The position numbers were made by a program, and so were the translations under genes. This document shows, piece by piece, positions 1 through 6,889 of a DNA stretch of 6,889 bases. Numbering within the stretch: position 1 is the first letter of the stretch; each line of letters opens with the position of its first letter. The stretch spans positions 1-6,889 of the forward strand of contig JAITKQ010000068.1 in assembly GCA_031278295.1 (NCBI GenBank). Reading direction: 5' to 3'. Under the pieces are notes generated by a model. That model saw only the letters and a program-made list of their open reading frames with translations, was not told the DNA's origin and ran no database searches. This stretch comes from Spirochaetaceae bacterium (GTDB taxonomy: Bacteria; Spirochaetota; Spirochaetia; Treponematales; Breznakiellaceae).

Positions 1-105
1 GATGAATTGGTCTAGCATGACCATTTTGTCTTTCTTTCCGGCCTTGCGGTACTCCACTCTGATTTCCCGCGTTACCGATTTTCTTTCACTCATTTGTAAC
101 CCCAT
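1..105 (-). CDS. Probable transposase/integrase, N-terminal fragment
   Basis: The frame is open from an ATG at 105 to the window edge and gives 35 residues, beginning MGLQMSERKSVTREIRVEYR and continuing with a lysine-rich stretch and LDQFI. An AAGGAGG ribosome binding site (114-120 on this strand) lies 8 bases before this ATG, which favours it over the in-frame ATG at 93, some 20 bases from the site. The pattern (basic helical N-terminus, then a stretch like 'YRKA.KK.K...LDQF') resembles the start of DDE-type integrase-core transposases that are common in treponemes, where it precedes a helix-turn-helix domain. This is recognition from memory of a short stretch. The catalytic domain is outside the window, so another DNA-binding protein is possible. 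The direct repeats just upstream fit a mobile-element end. Confidence 0.5.
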   Translation of the reverse strand, partial: MGLQMSERKSVTREIRVEYRKAGKKDKMVMLDQFI

Positions 106-113
106 TTGGGCAT

Positions 114-137
114 CCTCCTTCGAGCGTCCTTATTATA
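114..137 (-). promoter_or_regulatory. Ribosome binding site and -10 element of the transposase-like gene
   Basis: On the minus strand a consensus TATAAT (132-137) lies about 27 bases upstream of the ATG at 105, with a consensus AAGGAGG (114-120) between them. No good -35 sits at 16-18 bases; the nearest TTGAAA (151-156) is only 13 bases from the -10. The promoter is therefore weak or activator-dependent, or it overlaps a transposase binding repeat. The ribosome binding site itself is convincing. Confidence 0.4.
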
Positions 138-142
138 ATTTG

Positions 143-188
143 GGTAACATTTTCAATTTGAGGCACGGCCTCTTTTCGGTAACATTTT
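143..188. repeat. Two direct repeats GGTAACATTTT upstream of the transposase-like gene
   Basis: GGTAACATTTT occurs at 143-153 and 178-188. With the preceding TTT and one variable base, 14 of 15 positions match. The copies are 35 bases apart. A looser relative, CGGTACTTACATTTT, lies at 242-256. Repeats just outside the start of a transposase gene often mark the element's terminal binding sites, but no matching opposite end or target duplication can be seen here, so the role is inferred. Confidence 0.45.
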
Positions 189-208
189 TGATGATGCAAC
201 GCGCCGCC

Positions 209-237
209 TTGACAGAGGGACGTGGATTTCATACTAT
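209..237 (+). promoter_or_regulatory. Sigma70-type promoter for the tRNA-Ser genes
   Basis: A perfect -35 TTGACA (209-214) and a near-consensus -10 TACTAT (232-237) are separated by exactly 17 bases. The predicted start, near 244, is about 34 bases upstream of the first tRNA-Ser. A strong promoter is expected for a stable RNA gene. It probably also serves the second tRNA-Ser, since no equally good promoter and no clear terminator lies between the two. Confidence 0.75.
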
Positions 238-277
238 CAAACGGTACTTACATTTTGTCGCCGTTTTTATCCGGCAT

Positions 278-364
278 GGAGAGATGACCGAGCGGCCTAA
301 GGTGCACGATTGGAAGTCGTGTGTGCTCGCAAGGGCACCGAGGGTTCGAATCCCTCTCTCTCCG
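278..364 (+). tRNA. tRNA-Ser (anticodon GGA)
   Basis: The 87-base gene folds into a class II cloverleaf. The acceptor stem pairs GGAGAGA (278-284) with TCTCTCC (357-363), with discriminator G364. The anticodon stem is 305-309/317-321 and its loop TTGGAAG carries GGA at 312-314, which reads UCC and UCU. The long variable arm (323-328 with 333-338, loop GCAA) and the discriminator G are serine identity features. The T arm is GAGGG-TTCGAAT-CCCTC (340-356). CCA is not encoded and must be added after transcription. Confidence 0.96.
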
Positions 365-392
365 TTTGACCGCTACGGGCGGTATCCTAAAA

Positions 393-425
393 CGGTGACC
401 GCGGAAGGGTGGTACGCGGCCACCG
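393..425 (+). other. Imperfect hairpin between the two tRNA-Ser genes
   Basis: Bases 393-397 pair with 421-425 and 399-403 with 415-419, giving ten base pairs around one A/C mismatch (398/420) and an 11-base loop. No T-run follows, so it is not an intrinsic terminator. If the two tRNAs are made as one transcript, it would lie in the spacer and could guide processing. This role is a guess. The rest of 365-515 shows no coding sequence. Confidence 0.35.
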
Positions 426-515
426 GCGCCTCAAGCGGCCCGGGGATAGCGGACGGTATGCCCGCGGCAGGGATGCCTTATGTCCGCATTCATGGTTTTG
501 GGTATAAATAATTTT

Positions 516-602
516 GGAGAGATGCGAGAGTGGTTGAATCGGGCGGTCTCGAAAACCGTTGTACTCGCAAGGGTACCGAGGGTTCGAATCCCTCTCTCTC
601 CG
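516..602 (+). tRNA. tRNA-Ser (anticodon CGA)
   Basis: A second 87-base class II cloverleaf. The acceptor stem is 516-522 with 595-601 and the discriminator is G602. The anticodon stem is 543-547/555-559 and its loop CTCGAAA carries CGA at 550-552, which reads UCG. The long variable arm is 561-566/571-576 and the T arm GAGGG-TTCGAAT-CCCTC is 578-594. The last 28 bases of the gene are identical to those of the upstream tRNA-Ser. In the variable arm a G-C pair there (325-336) is an A-T pair here (563-574), a compensatory change that supports both structures. CCA is not encoded. It is probably co-transcribed with the first gene. Confidence 0.96.
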
Positions 603-724
603 TATGTATTCCGGCACTCATAAAAACACGGGGGACCCGGACATGAAGTTGTACAGGCGGAACAAAGGCCCGCGCTGTTGTTTCCGGCGTTTGCGTCGCA
701 AGCTATCTGTATTTTATGGGAGCT

Positions 725-762
725 AAAAAAATAGAATAGCCCTGTCGTGCCGGCAGGCAGGG
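725..762 (-). terminator. Probable rho-independent terminator of pyrG
   Basis: On the minus strand CCCTG (758-762) pairs with CAGGG (740-744), and an inner TGCC/GGCA (748-755) extends the stem across an asymmetric internal loop. A run of seven T (725-731) follows after eight bases. It lies about 130 bases beyond the pyrG stop and faces the right way. The imperfect stem and the distance to the T-run make it less than ideal. The rest of 603-892 has no supported gene; a smaller hairpin (818-830, followed by TTGTTTT) faces the plus strand. Confidence 0.4.
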
Positions 763-892
763 TGCGCCCAATTCTGAATCGAAACACAATTTTAACCGTT
801 TAACCGTGTCAGGGTACCGGCATCCTGCCGCACTTGTTTTGGGACAGTCCACACACACCCCCGCCCCCGAAATGCGCGTGTTGCGCGGCGAA

Positions 893-2530
<1,638 letters not shown>

Positions 2531-2538
2531 GGAATTTT

Positions 2539-2567
2539 AGTTTAACCCGTTGCAAAGCAAGAGTTAA
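2539..2567 (-). promoter_or_regulatory. pyrG: Putative pyrG promoter, immediately upstream of the ATG
   Basis: On the minus strand TTAACT (2562-2567) and TAAACT (2539-2544) are 17 bases apart. Only 8 bases separate the -10 from the pyrG ATG, so transcription would begin at or within about three bases of the start codon. The -10 and its flank (TTAAACTAAAA) are the same as in the hydC promoter at 3195-3223, which supports it as a real element of this genome. A leaderless pyrG mRNA would explain the missing ribosome binding site. Confidence 0.5.
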
Positions 2568-2735
2568 GGCCCGCCGGAACCCTTGGCTAAAACAAGAACC
2601 CATACAGGCCCGGCAGCCCTCCTCGACTTAACGACGCCAAAGACCACCGGCGTTTACTTTGGGCTCAGACACCTTTTTTTAAAAAACCGGATCCGCTCGC
2701 AAGGACATTCCGACAAGCCACCCGTAAAGCCTTAC
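2568..2735. other. Intergenic spacer, no supported gene
   Basis: Between the pyrG promoter and the 15-bp hairpin no reading frame has a credible start. The only notable structure is a T7A6 tract (2674-2686), a possible bent or easily melted DNA segment, followed by the palindrome CGGATCCG (2688-2695). I see no RNA gene or riboswitch fold I can name. Confidence 0.5.
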
Positions 2736-2768
2736 CGCACGGAGTTTCGCAAAGCGAAACTCCGTGCG
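2736..2768. repeat. Perfect 15-bp inverted repeat with 3-base loop
   Basis: CGCACGGAGTTTCGC (2736-2750) is followed by AAA and then its exact complement (2754-2768). Neither strand carries a T-run after the stem, so it is not a standard intrinsic terminator. It stands between the divergently oriented pyrG and the plus-strand genes. It could be a dispersed palindromic repeat unit, a transcript-stabilising hairpin, or a rho-dependent or factor-binding site. The perfect pairing shows it is structurally real, but the role is unknown. Confidence 0.85.
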
Positions 2769-2849
2769 TAACCAAATCTAGGGTGTAAATTTTAGAGGAA
2801 GCTATGGCAGGACAAGAGAAAATCAAAACAGATAGGGAGGGAAAACAAA

Positions 2850-3071
2850 ATGCCGGATAAAACAGAGGAAATTATCATGAAAGCGGGGGCCGAAATCGGC
2901 AAGAAGATACGGGGAAAGGCCGCGCGGTTCAGAGAGAAGGAGAAACCTAGGTTTGAAGTTAAGCACATTGAGGAAATGTGGGGAGGGTTGGAAGAATATG
3001 CGAAAGGCATTGAAGGACTTTTACGAAGAGGTGGTAACCCGGATTTTAGCCCTTTGGGTAGATACTGCTAA
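2850..3071 (+). CDS. Small hypothetical protein, possibly a frameshifted gene
   Basis: A 73-residue frame starts at an ATG preceded by AGGGAGGG, about 9 bases away. It encodes a charged, probably helical protein (MPDKTEEIIMKAGAEIGKKI, then FEVKHIEEMWGGLEEYAKG) with no motif I recognise, no signal peptide and no membrane segment. Two neighbouring frames also look coding. An ATG at 2804 after GAGGAAG opens an 18-codon frame (MAGQEKIKTDREGKQNAG) that overlaps this start. A frame ending at 3090 gives DFYEEVVTRILALWVDTAKR and ends with TAA, a more protein-like C-terminus than the Gly/Pro-rich end of the 73-residue frame. Joining the three would need two +1 shifts and give a protein of roughly 95 residues from 2804 to 3090. 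The locus may thus be a decayed gene, or only the middle part may be translated. Confidence 0.4.
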   Translation: MPDKTEEIIMKAGAEIGKKIRGKAARFREKEKPRFEVKHIEEMWGGLEEYAKGIEGLLRRGGNPDFSPLGRYC

Positions 3072-3136
3072 GCGACTTGCCCTGAGTTAAACAGATCGGG
3101 CGCCACATAGCCGGCACCGAATGCATACGCTTAGCC

Positions 3137-3186
3137 CGCTGGCGGACGCTGGCAGGCGCTGGCGGGCGCGCCCGCTGGCGGGCGCT
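3137..3186. repeat. GC-rich 10-bp tandem repeats with internal palindromes
   Basis: CGCTGGCGGA (3137), CGCTGGCAGG (3147) and CGCTGGCGGG (3157) run head to tail, then CGCGCC, another CGCTGGCGGG (3173) and a partial CGCT (3183). The 3' part contains the palindrome GCGGGCGCGCCCGC (3162-3175) and the inverted repeat GCGCCCGC-TG-GCGGGCGC (3168-3185). No T-run follows, so it is not a typical terminator. It ends 9 bases before the -35 of the hydC promoter, where it could act as a roadblock, insulator or simple slippage-prone repeat. Confidence 0.8.
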
Positions 3187-3194
3187 TAAAAAAG

Positions 3195-3223
3195 TTGACG
3201 GATAGCGGTTTACGGCTTAAACT
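3195..3223 (+). promoter_or_regulatory. Promoter of the hydCBA operon
   Basis: TTGACG (3195-3200) and TAAACT (3218-3223) are spaced by exactly 17 bases. The predicted start, near 3230, gives an untranslated leader of about 30 bases that contains the hydC ribosome binding site. The A-rich stretch just before the -35 (3188-3193) might act as a short UP-like element. No operator could be identified with confidence. Confidence 0.7.
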
Positions 3224-3259
3224 AAAACAATAAAAATTCCTTGAAAGGAGAAAAGTACA

Positions 3260-3748
3260 ATGAGTACAGCTATCGACCTAAGCGTCGTTGACGACGTTGT
3301 TAAGGTATGGGGCGCTAAACCCGGCTCGATCATACCGATCTTGCAGGGTGTACAGGAGAAATACAACTACCTGCCGCCCGAAACCTTTCCCTATGTGGCA
3401 AAAAAGCTGAATGTGAGCGAAGCCCGCATTTACGGCGTCGCCACGTTCTACGAGAATTTTTCTTTGCAGCCAAAAGGAAAATTCATCATCAAAGTTTGCG
3501 ACGGCACGGCCTGCCATGTCCGCAAATCAATACCCAACCTTGAACGCCTGCGTTCCGAGTTGGGGCTTTCGGAAAAGAAGATCACCACCGACGATCTAGG
3601 CTTTACCGTCCAGACGGTAGCGTGTCTCGGCGCGTGCAGCCTTGCGCCTGCCCTGATGGTTTCCGGTGGCGTTCCGGAGAAAGTCTACGCCAACGTAACG
3701 CCGGACGGTATCGTGGGCATTCTTAACGAACTTAAAACAAAGTTATAA
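3260..3748 (+). CDS. hydC: [FeFe] hydrogenase NuoE-like subunit (HydC/HndA type)
   Basis: This is the small electron-transfer subunit of a cytoplasmic multimeric [FeFe] hydrogenase, related to complex I subunit NuoE. The 162 residues are the usual length. Residues 1-65 form the helical N-terminal region (LQGVQEKYNYLPPE, YGVATFYENF). The rest is a thioredoxin-like fold with the four [2Fe-2S] ligands C80 and C85 (CDGTAC) and C122 and C126 (CLGAC). AAAGGAG lies 9 bases before the ATG. It is the first gene of the operon, with the promoter at 3195-3223, and the HydB start follows after 9 bases. In characterised HydABC enzymes this subunit docks on the HydB core and relays electrons. The family call is firm; the exact symbol (hydC or hndA) depends on naming convention. 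Confidence 0.95.
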   Translation: MSTAIDLSVVDDVVKVWGAKPGSIIPILQGVQEKYNYLPPETFPYVAKKLNVSEARIYGVATFYENFSLQPKGKFIIKVCDGTACHVRKSIPNLERLRSELGLSEKKITTDDLGFTVQTVACLGACSLAPALMVSGGVPEKVYANVTPDGIVGILNELKTKL

Positions 3749-3757
3749 GGGGGAAAA

Positions 3758-5662
3758 ATGTCAAAGTTAACCAGCAGAGACGCCTTACAGAAGGCGCGTG
3801 CAACGTACAAAAAGGCGTTCGACGCCGAAAAACGCAAAATATTTGTCTGCGCGGGCAACGGGTGTATCGCCTCCGGTTCGTTGGAAGTGTACGCCAAAAT
3901 TGCCGAAATCATCAAATCCAAGGGAGTCAAGTGTTCCCTTGAGCTAAAGGAAGAACCGGGACACCCGGTAGGCGTGAAGAAGGGCGGCTGCCCCGGCTTC
4001 TGCAACCAGAGCGTCCTCGTGCTTGTCGAGCCGGAAGGCTGGCTGTATACGAAGGTCAAGCCGGAAGATGCGGAAGAAATCGTCGAAACGACGATAAAAA
4101 ACGGCAAGCCGGTCGAACGCCTCGCGTACAAGGGCCCGGACGGCAAGCTCATCCTCAAAAAAGCGGAAATCCCGTTCTACAAGAAGCAGACCCGCGTTGT
4201 GCTTGAGCAGTGCGGCGAGATTGACGCCGAAAACATCAGGGAGTACCTCGCGGTGGGCGGTTACAGCGCATTCGAGAAAGTGCTGTTCGACATGACGCCG
4301 GAAGCGGTATGCAAGGAAGTCGCGGAGAGCAACCTTCGCGGACGCGGCGGCGCGGGCTTCCCCGCCGGGCAGAAGTGGGGCGACACGCTCAAGGCGCAGG
4401 GCGCTCCCAAATACGTGGTCTGCAACGGCGACGAGGGCGACCCGGGCGCGTTCATGGATCAGTCGGTAATGGAAGGCGTCCCTCACCAGATGATAGAGGG
4501 TATGCTGATCGCGGCAAAGGCTATAGGCGCAAGTCAGGGTTACATCTATGTACGCGCCGAGTACCCCAGGGCCGTTTCCCGCCTGCGGCTGGCAATAGAG
4601 CAGGCTACAGAGATGGGGATTCTGGGCGACAACATACTTGGCACCGACTTCAGCTTCAACCTGATCATATACCGGGGCGCGGGCGCGTTTGTCTGCGGCG
4701 AAGGTTCCGCCCTGATGGGCTCGATCGAAGGACGGCGCGGTATGCCCCGCGTCAAACGGTACCGCTCGACCGAGCGCGGCCTGTACGAAAAGCCCACCGT
4801 GCTGAACAACGTGGAAACGTACGCCAACGTGCCGTTGATCATCAACAAGGGCGCCGCCTGGTACAAGGGCATAGGCCCCGCAAGCAGCCCCGGCACAAAG
4901 ACCTTTGCCCTCACCGGCAAGATAGTCAACACCGGCCTCATCGAAGTGCCTATGGGTACGAAGCTCCGCGAGATCATCTACGACATCGGCGGCGGCATAC
5001 AGAACGACAGAAAATTCAAGGCTGTGCAGATAGGCGGCCCGTCCGGCGGATGCCTTACCGAGGCCGACCTCGATATGCCGCTGGATTTCGACTCTGTGCC
5101 AAAGGCCGGAGCTATCATAGGGTCAGGCGGACTCGTCGTAATGGATGATACGAACTGCATGATAGAGATAGCCCGTTTCTTCATGAATTTTACCCAAAAA
5201 GAATCGTGCGGAAAGTGCGTGCCATGCCGCGAAGGAACGCTCCGTATGCTCGAAATCCTTGAACGTATCGTGAACGGCGCGGGAAAGAACGGCGACATTG
5301 AGCTTTTGGACGAGCTTGCCGTTACAGTTTCCAAGGCTGCCCTCTGCGGTCTGGGAAAGACGGCGCCGAATCCGGTTCTAAGCACGATAAAACGTTTCCG
5401 CAACGAGTACGAGGATCATATCTACAAGCATAAATGTACCGCAGGCGAATGCAAGAAGCTAAAGACTCTCCGCATAGACCCGGCAAACTGCTCAGGTTGC
5501 GGAGCCTGCGCCAAGAACTGTCCCGCCGACGCTATTCACCAGCAGGATAAGATTGTCGAAGGCAAGAAAAAAGCGTACTATGTGATTGATGAGACCAAGT
5601 GCATAAAGTGCTTTGCCTGTATCGAAAAATGCAAATTTGATGCTGTGAAAGAGGAGGCATAA
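3758..5662 (+). CDS. hydB: [FeFe] hydrogenase NuoF-like flavoprotein subunit (HydB/HndC type)
   Basis: This is the FMN- and NAD(P)(H)-binding subunit, the proposed site of flavin-based electron bifurcation. Its 634 residues show, in order: an N-terminal thioredoxin-like [2Fe-2S] domain (C31, C36, C78, C82); the NuoF core with the FMN/nucleotide motif GRGGAGFPAGQKW (195-207), NGDEGDPGAF (223-232) and GAGAFVCGEGSALM (307-320); an SLBB-like segment (about 390-470); a [4Fe-4S] site at C484, C487, C490 and C530; and a C-terminal two-[4Fe-4S] ferredoxin domain (C578/C581/C584/C588 and C615/C618/C621/C625). C467, H554, C560 and C565 could form the zinc site reported for HydABC enzymes, which is an inference. 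This extended layout distinguishes HydB/HndC from plain NuoF. AAGGGGG overlaps the hydC stop, 4 bases before the ATG. One oddity is GEGSAL where NuoF proteins usually have GEETAL. Confidence 0.96.
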   Translation: MSKLTSRDALQKARATYKKAFDAEKRKIFVCAGNGCIASGSLEVYAKIAEIIKSKGVKCSLELKEEPGHPVGVKKGGCPGFCNQSVLVLVEPEGWLYTKVKPEDAEEIVETTIKNGKPVERLAYKGPDGKLILKKAEIPFYKKQTRVVLEQCGEIDAENIREYLAVGGYSAFEKVLFDMTPEAVCKEVAESNLRGRGGAGFPAGQKWGDTLKAQGAPKYVVCNGDEGDPGAFMDQSVMEGVPHQMIEGMLIAAKAIGASQGYIYVRAEYPRAVSRLRLAIEQATEMGILGDNILGTDFSFNLIIYRGAGAFVCGEGSALMGSIEGRRGMPRVKRYRSTERGLYEKPTVLNNVETYANVPLIINKGAAWYKGIGPASSPGTKTFALTGKIVNTGLIEVPMGTKLREIIYDIGGGIQNDRKFKAVQIGGPSGGCLTEADLDMPLDFDSVPKAGAIIGSGGLVVMDDTNCMIEIARFFMNFTQKESCGKCVPCREGTLRMLEILERIVNGAGKNGDIELLDELAVTVSKAALCGLGKTAPNPVLSTIKRFRNEYEDHIYKHKCTAGECKKLKTLRIDPANCSGCGACAKNCPADAIHQQDKIVEGKKKAYYVIDETKCIKCFACIEKCKFDAVKEEA

Positions 5663-5663
5663 G

Positions 5664-6889
5664 ATGGCTGATAAACAGTTTATAACCATAGACGGCGTTG
5701 CTGTTGAAATGGAAAAAGGCTTAAACGTTCTGGAACACGCGAAAAAGGCCGGTATTGAGATCCCCGCCTTCTGCTATACGCCGGAACTGTCCATTTACGG
5801 CGCTTGCCGTATGTGCCTGGTCGAAATCATAGACCAGCGGACGGGGCGCAGCTCCCTCGATTCGTCATGCTCGCTGCTTCCCAAGCCCGGCATGGTGATA
5901 AAGACAAACACGGAAAAACTCCGTATGTACCGCAGAAACATCCTTGAGCTGTTGCTCGCCAACCATTGCCGCGACTGCACCACCTGCGACAACAACCAGC
6001 GCTGCAAGTTGCAGGCCTTTGCCGACAGGTACGGCATTACCGGTGTGCGCTACCCGCAGCATAACCCGGAACCGAAACTTGACGAGTCCTCGTTCTGCAT
6101 CAGCAAGGATACGAGCAAGTGCATACTGTGCGGATGCTGTATCCGTATGTGTAACGAGATTCAGAAGGTCGGCGCTATCGACTTTGCCCACCGCGGCAGC
6201 GAGATGGTGGTGGCCTGCGTCGGCGAAAAAGAAATCGGTTCGTCCGTCTGCGTCGGCTGCGGCCAGTGCGCGGCGGTCTGTCCCACGGGCGCGCTCACCG
6301 TCAAGAACGAAACCAAGCGCGTGATGAAACTGATAGACGACAAGAAGGTCAAGGTATCCGTCCAGATAGCGCCAGCCGTCCGTGTGGCGGTCGGCAACGC
6401 CTTTGGCATACCGCCTGAAGAAAACACGTTTGGCAGGCTCGTAGCCGCGTTGCGCCGCATAGGTTTTGACGAGGTGTACGACACGAACACCGCCGCCGAC
6501 ATGACTATCATCCAGGAAGCCGCCGAGCTATTGAAGCGGCTGGAAGGCAAGCCGGAATGGCCCTTGTTTACCTCATGCTGCCCGGCGTGGATTCAGTATG
6601 TCGAAAAGCACCACCCGGAGGTCATGCCCCACGTATCTACGACGCGCTCCCCTATGCAACTGTACTCCGGCACCTACCTCAAGGACGGCGACAACGTGGT
6701 GCGCGGCGCTATCATGCCCTGTACCGCCAAAAAGTTTGAGTCAGGGCGGCACGAGTTTGAAAAGGACGGCAAAAAGTATGTCGAGTTTGTGCTTACCTCG
6801 CAGGAAGTGATCCGTATGATAAAGGAAGCCGGCATAGACTACGCCAAGATCGAACCTGAGGCCATAGAAGGCAAATGGGGCGTTACCAC
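5664..6889 (+). CDS. hydA: [FeFe] hydrogenase catalytic subunit HydA (3' end cut by window)
   Basis: This subunit carries the H-cluster, where protons are reduced or H2 is oxidised. Of an expected 580-650 residues, 408 complete codons are visible. In order: a [2Fe-2S] plant-type ferredoxin domain (C37, C48, C51, C69); a His-Cys3 [4Fe-4S] site (H101, C105, C108, C114); a two-[4Fe-4S] domain (C153/C156/C159/C163 and C196/C199/C202/C206); then the H-domain with TSCCPAW (303-309; C305 as likely proton relay, C306 as cluster ligand) and MPCTAKKFE (351-359; ligand C353). E285, E288 and S325 match, by spacing, the proton pathway of Clostridium CpI. The third H-cluster motif lies beyond the edge. The start follows GAGGAGG by 6 bases, one base after the HydB stop. 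C102 and C158 are extra cysteines next to the Fe-S ligands. The domain order is that of the M3 type found in NAD(P)-linked trimeric enzymes. Confidence 0.96.
   Translation, partial: MADKQFITIDGVAVEMEKGLNVLEHAKKAGIEIPAFCYTPELSIYGACRMCLVEIIDQRTGRSSLDSSCSLLPKPGMVIKTNTEKLRMYRRNILELLLANHCRDCTTCDNNQRCKLQAFADRYGITGVRYPQHNPEPKLDESSFCISKDTSKCILCGCCIRMCNEIQKVGAIDFAHRGSEMVVACVGEKEIGSSVCVGCGQCAAVCPTGALTVKNETKRVMKLIDDKKVKVSVQIAPAVRVAVGNAFGIPPEENTFGRLVAALRRIGFDEVYDTNTAADMTIIQEAAELLKRLEGKPEWPLFTSCCPAWIQYVEKHHPEVMPHVSTTRSPMQLYSGTYLKDGDNVVRGAIMPCTAKKFESGRHEFEKDGKKYVEFVLTSQEVIRMIKEAGIDYAKIEPEAIEGKWGVT

Noticed and set aside
503..508. TATAAA as a separate -10 for tRNA-Ser(CGA)
   Set aside because: No acceptable -35 lies 16-18 bases upstream, and the start would fall exactly on the mature tRNA end; co-transcription from 209-237 is simpler.
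2..511. Long plus-strand open frame of 169 codons at the left end
   Set aside because: It runs through the first tRNA-Ser, its promoter and the antisense of the transposase-like start, and its translation shows no protein-like pattern.
818..840. Plus-strand hairpin CGGCA-TCC-TGCCG with TTGTTTT as terminator for the tRNAs
   Set aside because: The stem is only 5 bp, the T-run is interrupted, and it lies over 200 bases past the second tRNA; too weak to annotate.
2583..2771. 62-codon frame starting with TTG and ending inside the perfect hairpin
   Set aside because: It has a rare start codon, no ribosome binding site, crosses a T7A6 tract and ends in a structural repeat; nothing suggests a real protein.
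3137..3186. Tandem repeats considered as a CRISPR array
   Set aside because: The units are only 10 bases, directly adjoining, with no unique spacers and no cas genes.
3944..5403. Open frames overlapping hydB (minus strand 3944-4486, 4546-4977 and 4978-5403; plus strand 4309-5148)
   Set aside because: hydB has unbroken domain conservation across this stretch; the alternative frames are arginine- or serine-rich artefacts of GC-rich coding sequence.

Overview
The window looks like chromosome from an anaerobic, fermentative bacterium of the spirochaete (Treponema-like, gut-associated) type. This rests on the style of the CTP synthase and on an HydC-HydB-HydA set of a soluble NAD(P)-linked [FeFe] hydrogenase. 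No rRNA or other strict phylogenetic marker is present, so the taxon is an inference. Base composition is moderately GC-rich and similar across the long genes.

Layout, left to right. (1) Positions 1-105, minus strand: the first 35 codons of a probable transposase/integrase, cut by the window edge, with upstream direct repeats that may belong to the end of an insertion element. (2) Positions 209-602, plus strand: a strong sigma70-type promoter and two serine tRNA genes, tRNA-Ser(GGA) and tRNA-Ser(CGA), whose 3' portions are almost identical. (3) Positions 603-892: a non-coding gap holding a terminator-like hairpin, probably for pyrG. (4) Positions 893-2530, minus strand: a complete pyrG (CTP synthase) with all expected catalytic motifs, no Shine-Dalgarno sequence and a promoter so close to the ATG that a leaderless mRNA is likely. 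(5) Positions 2531-3259: a 0.7 kb spacer with a perfect 15-bp hairpin, a small unrecognised reading frame that may be a frameshifted gene, a run of GC-rich 10-bp tandem repeats and a well-formed promoter. (6) Positions 3260-6889, plus strand: the hydrogenase operon hydC (NuoE-like), hydB (NuoF-like with extra Fe-S domains) and hydA (H-cluster subunit, cut by the right edge after 408 codons), each with a strong ribosome binding site and packed within 1-9 bases of the next.

How the genes work together: HydABC-type enzymes couple NAD(P)H and reduced ferredoxin to H2 in the cytoplasm, either making H2 by electron confurcation or using it by bifurcation. All Fe-S and flavin motifs needed for this can be seen up to the window edge. 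pyrG and the tRNAs are unrelated housekeeping genes. I found no convincing new multi-gene system. The observations most worth following are the apparently leaderless pyrG, the possible frameshifted small gene, and the repeats around positions 2736-3186.
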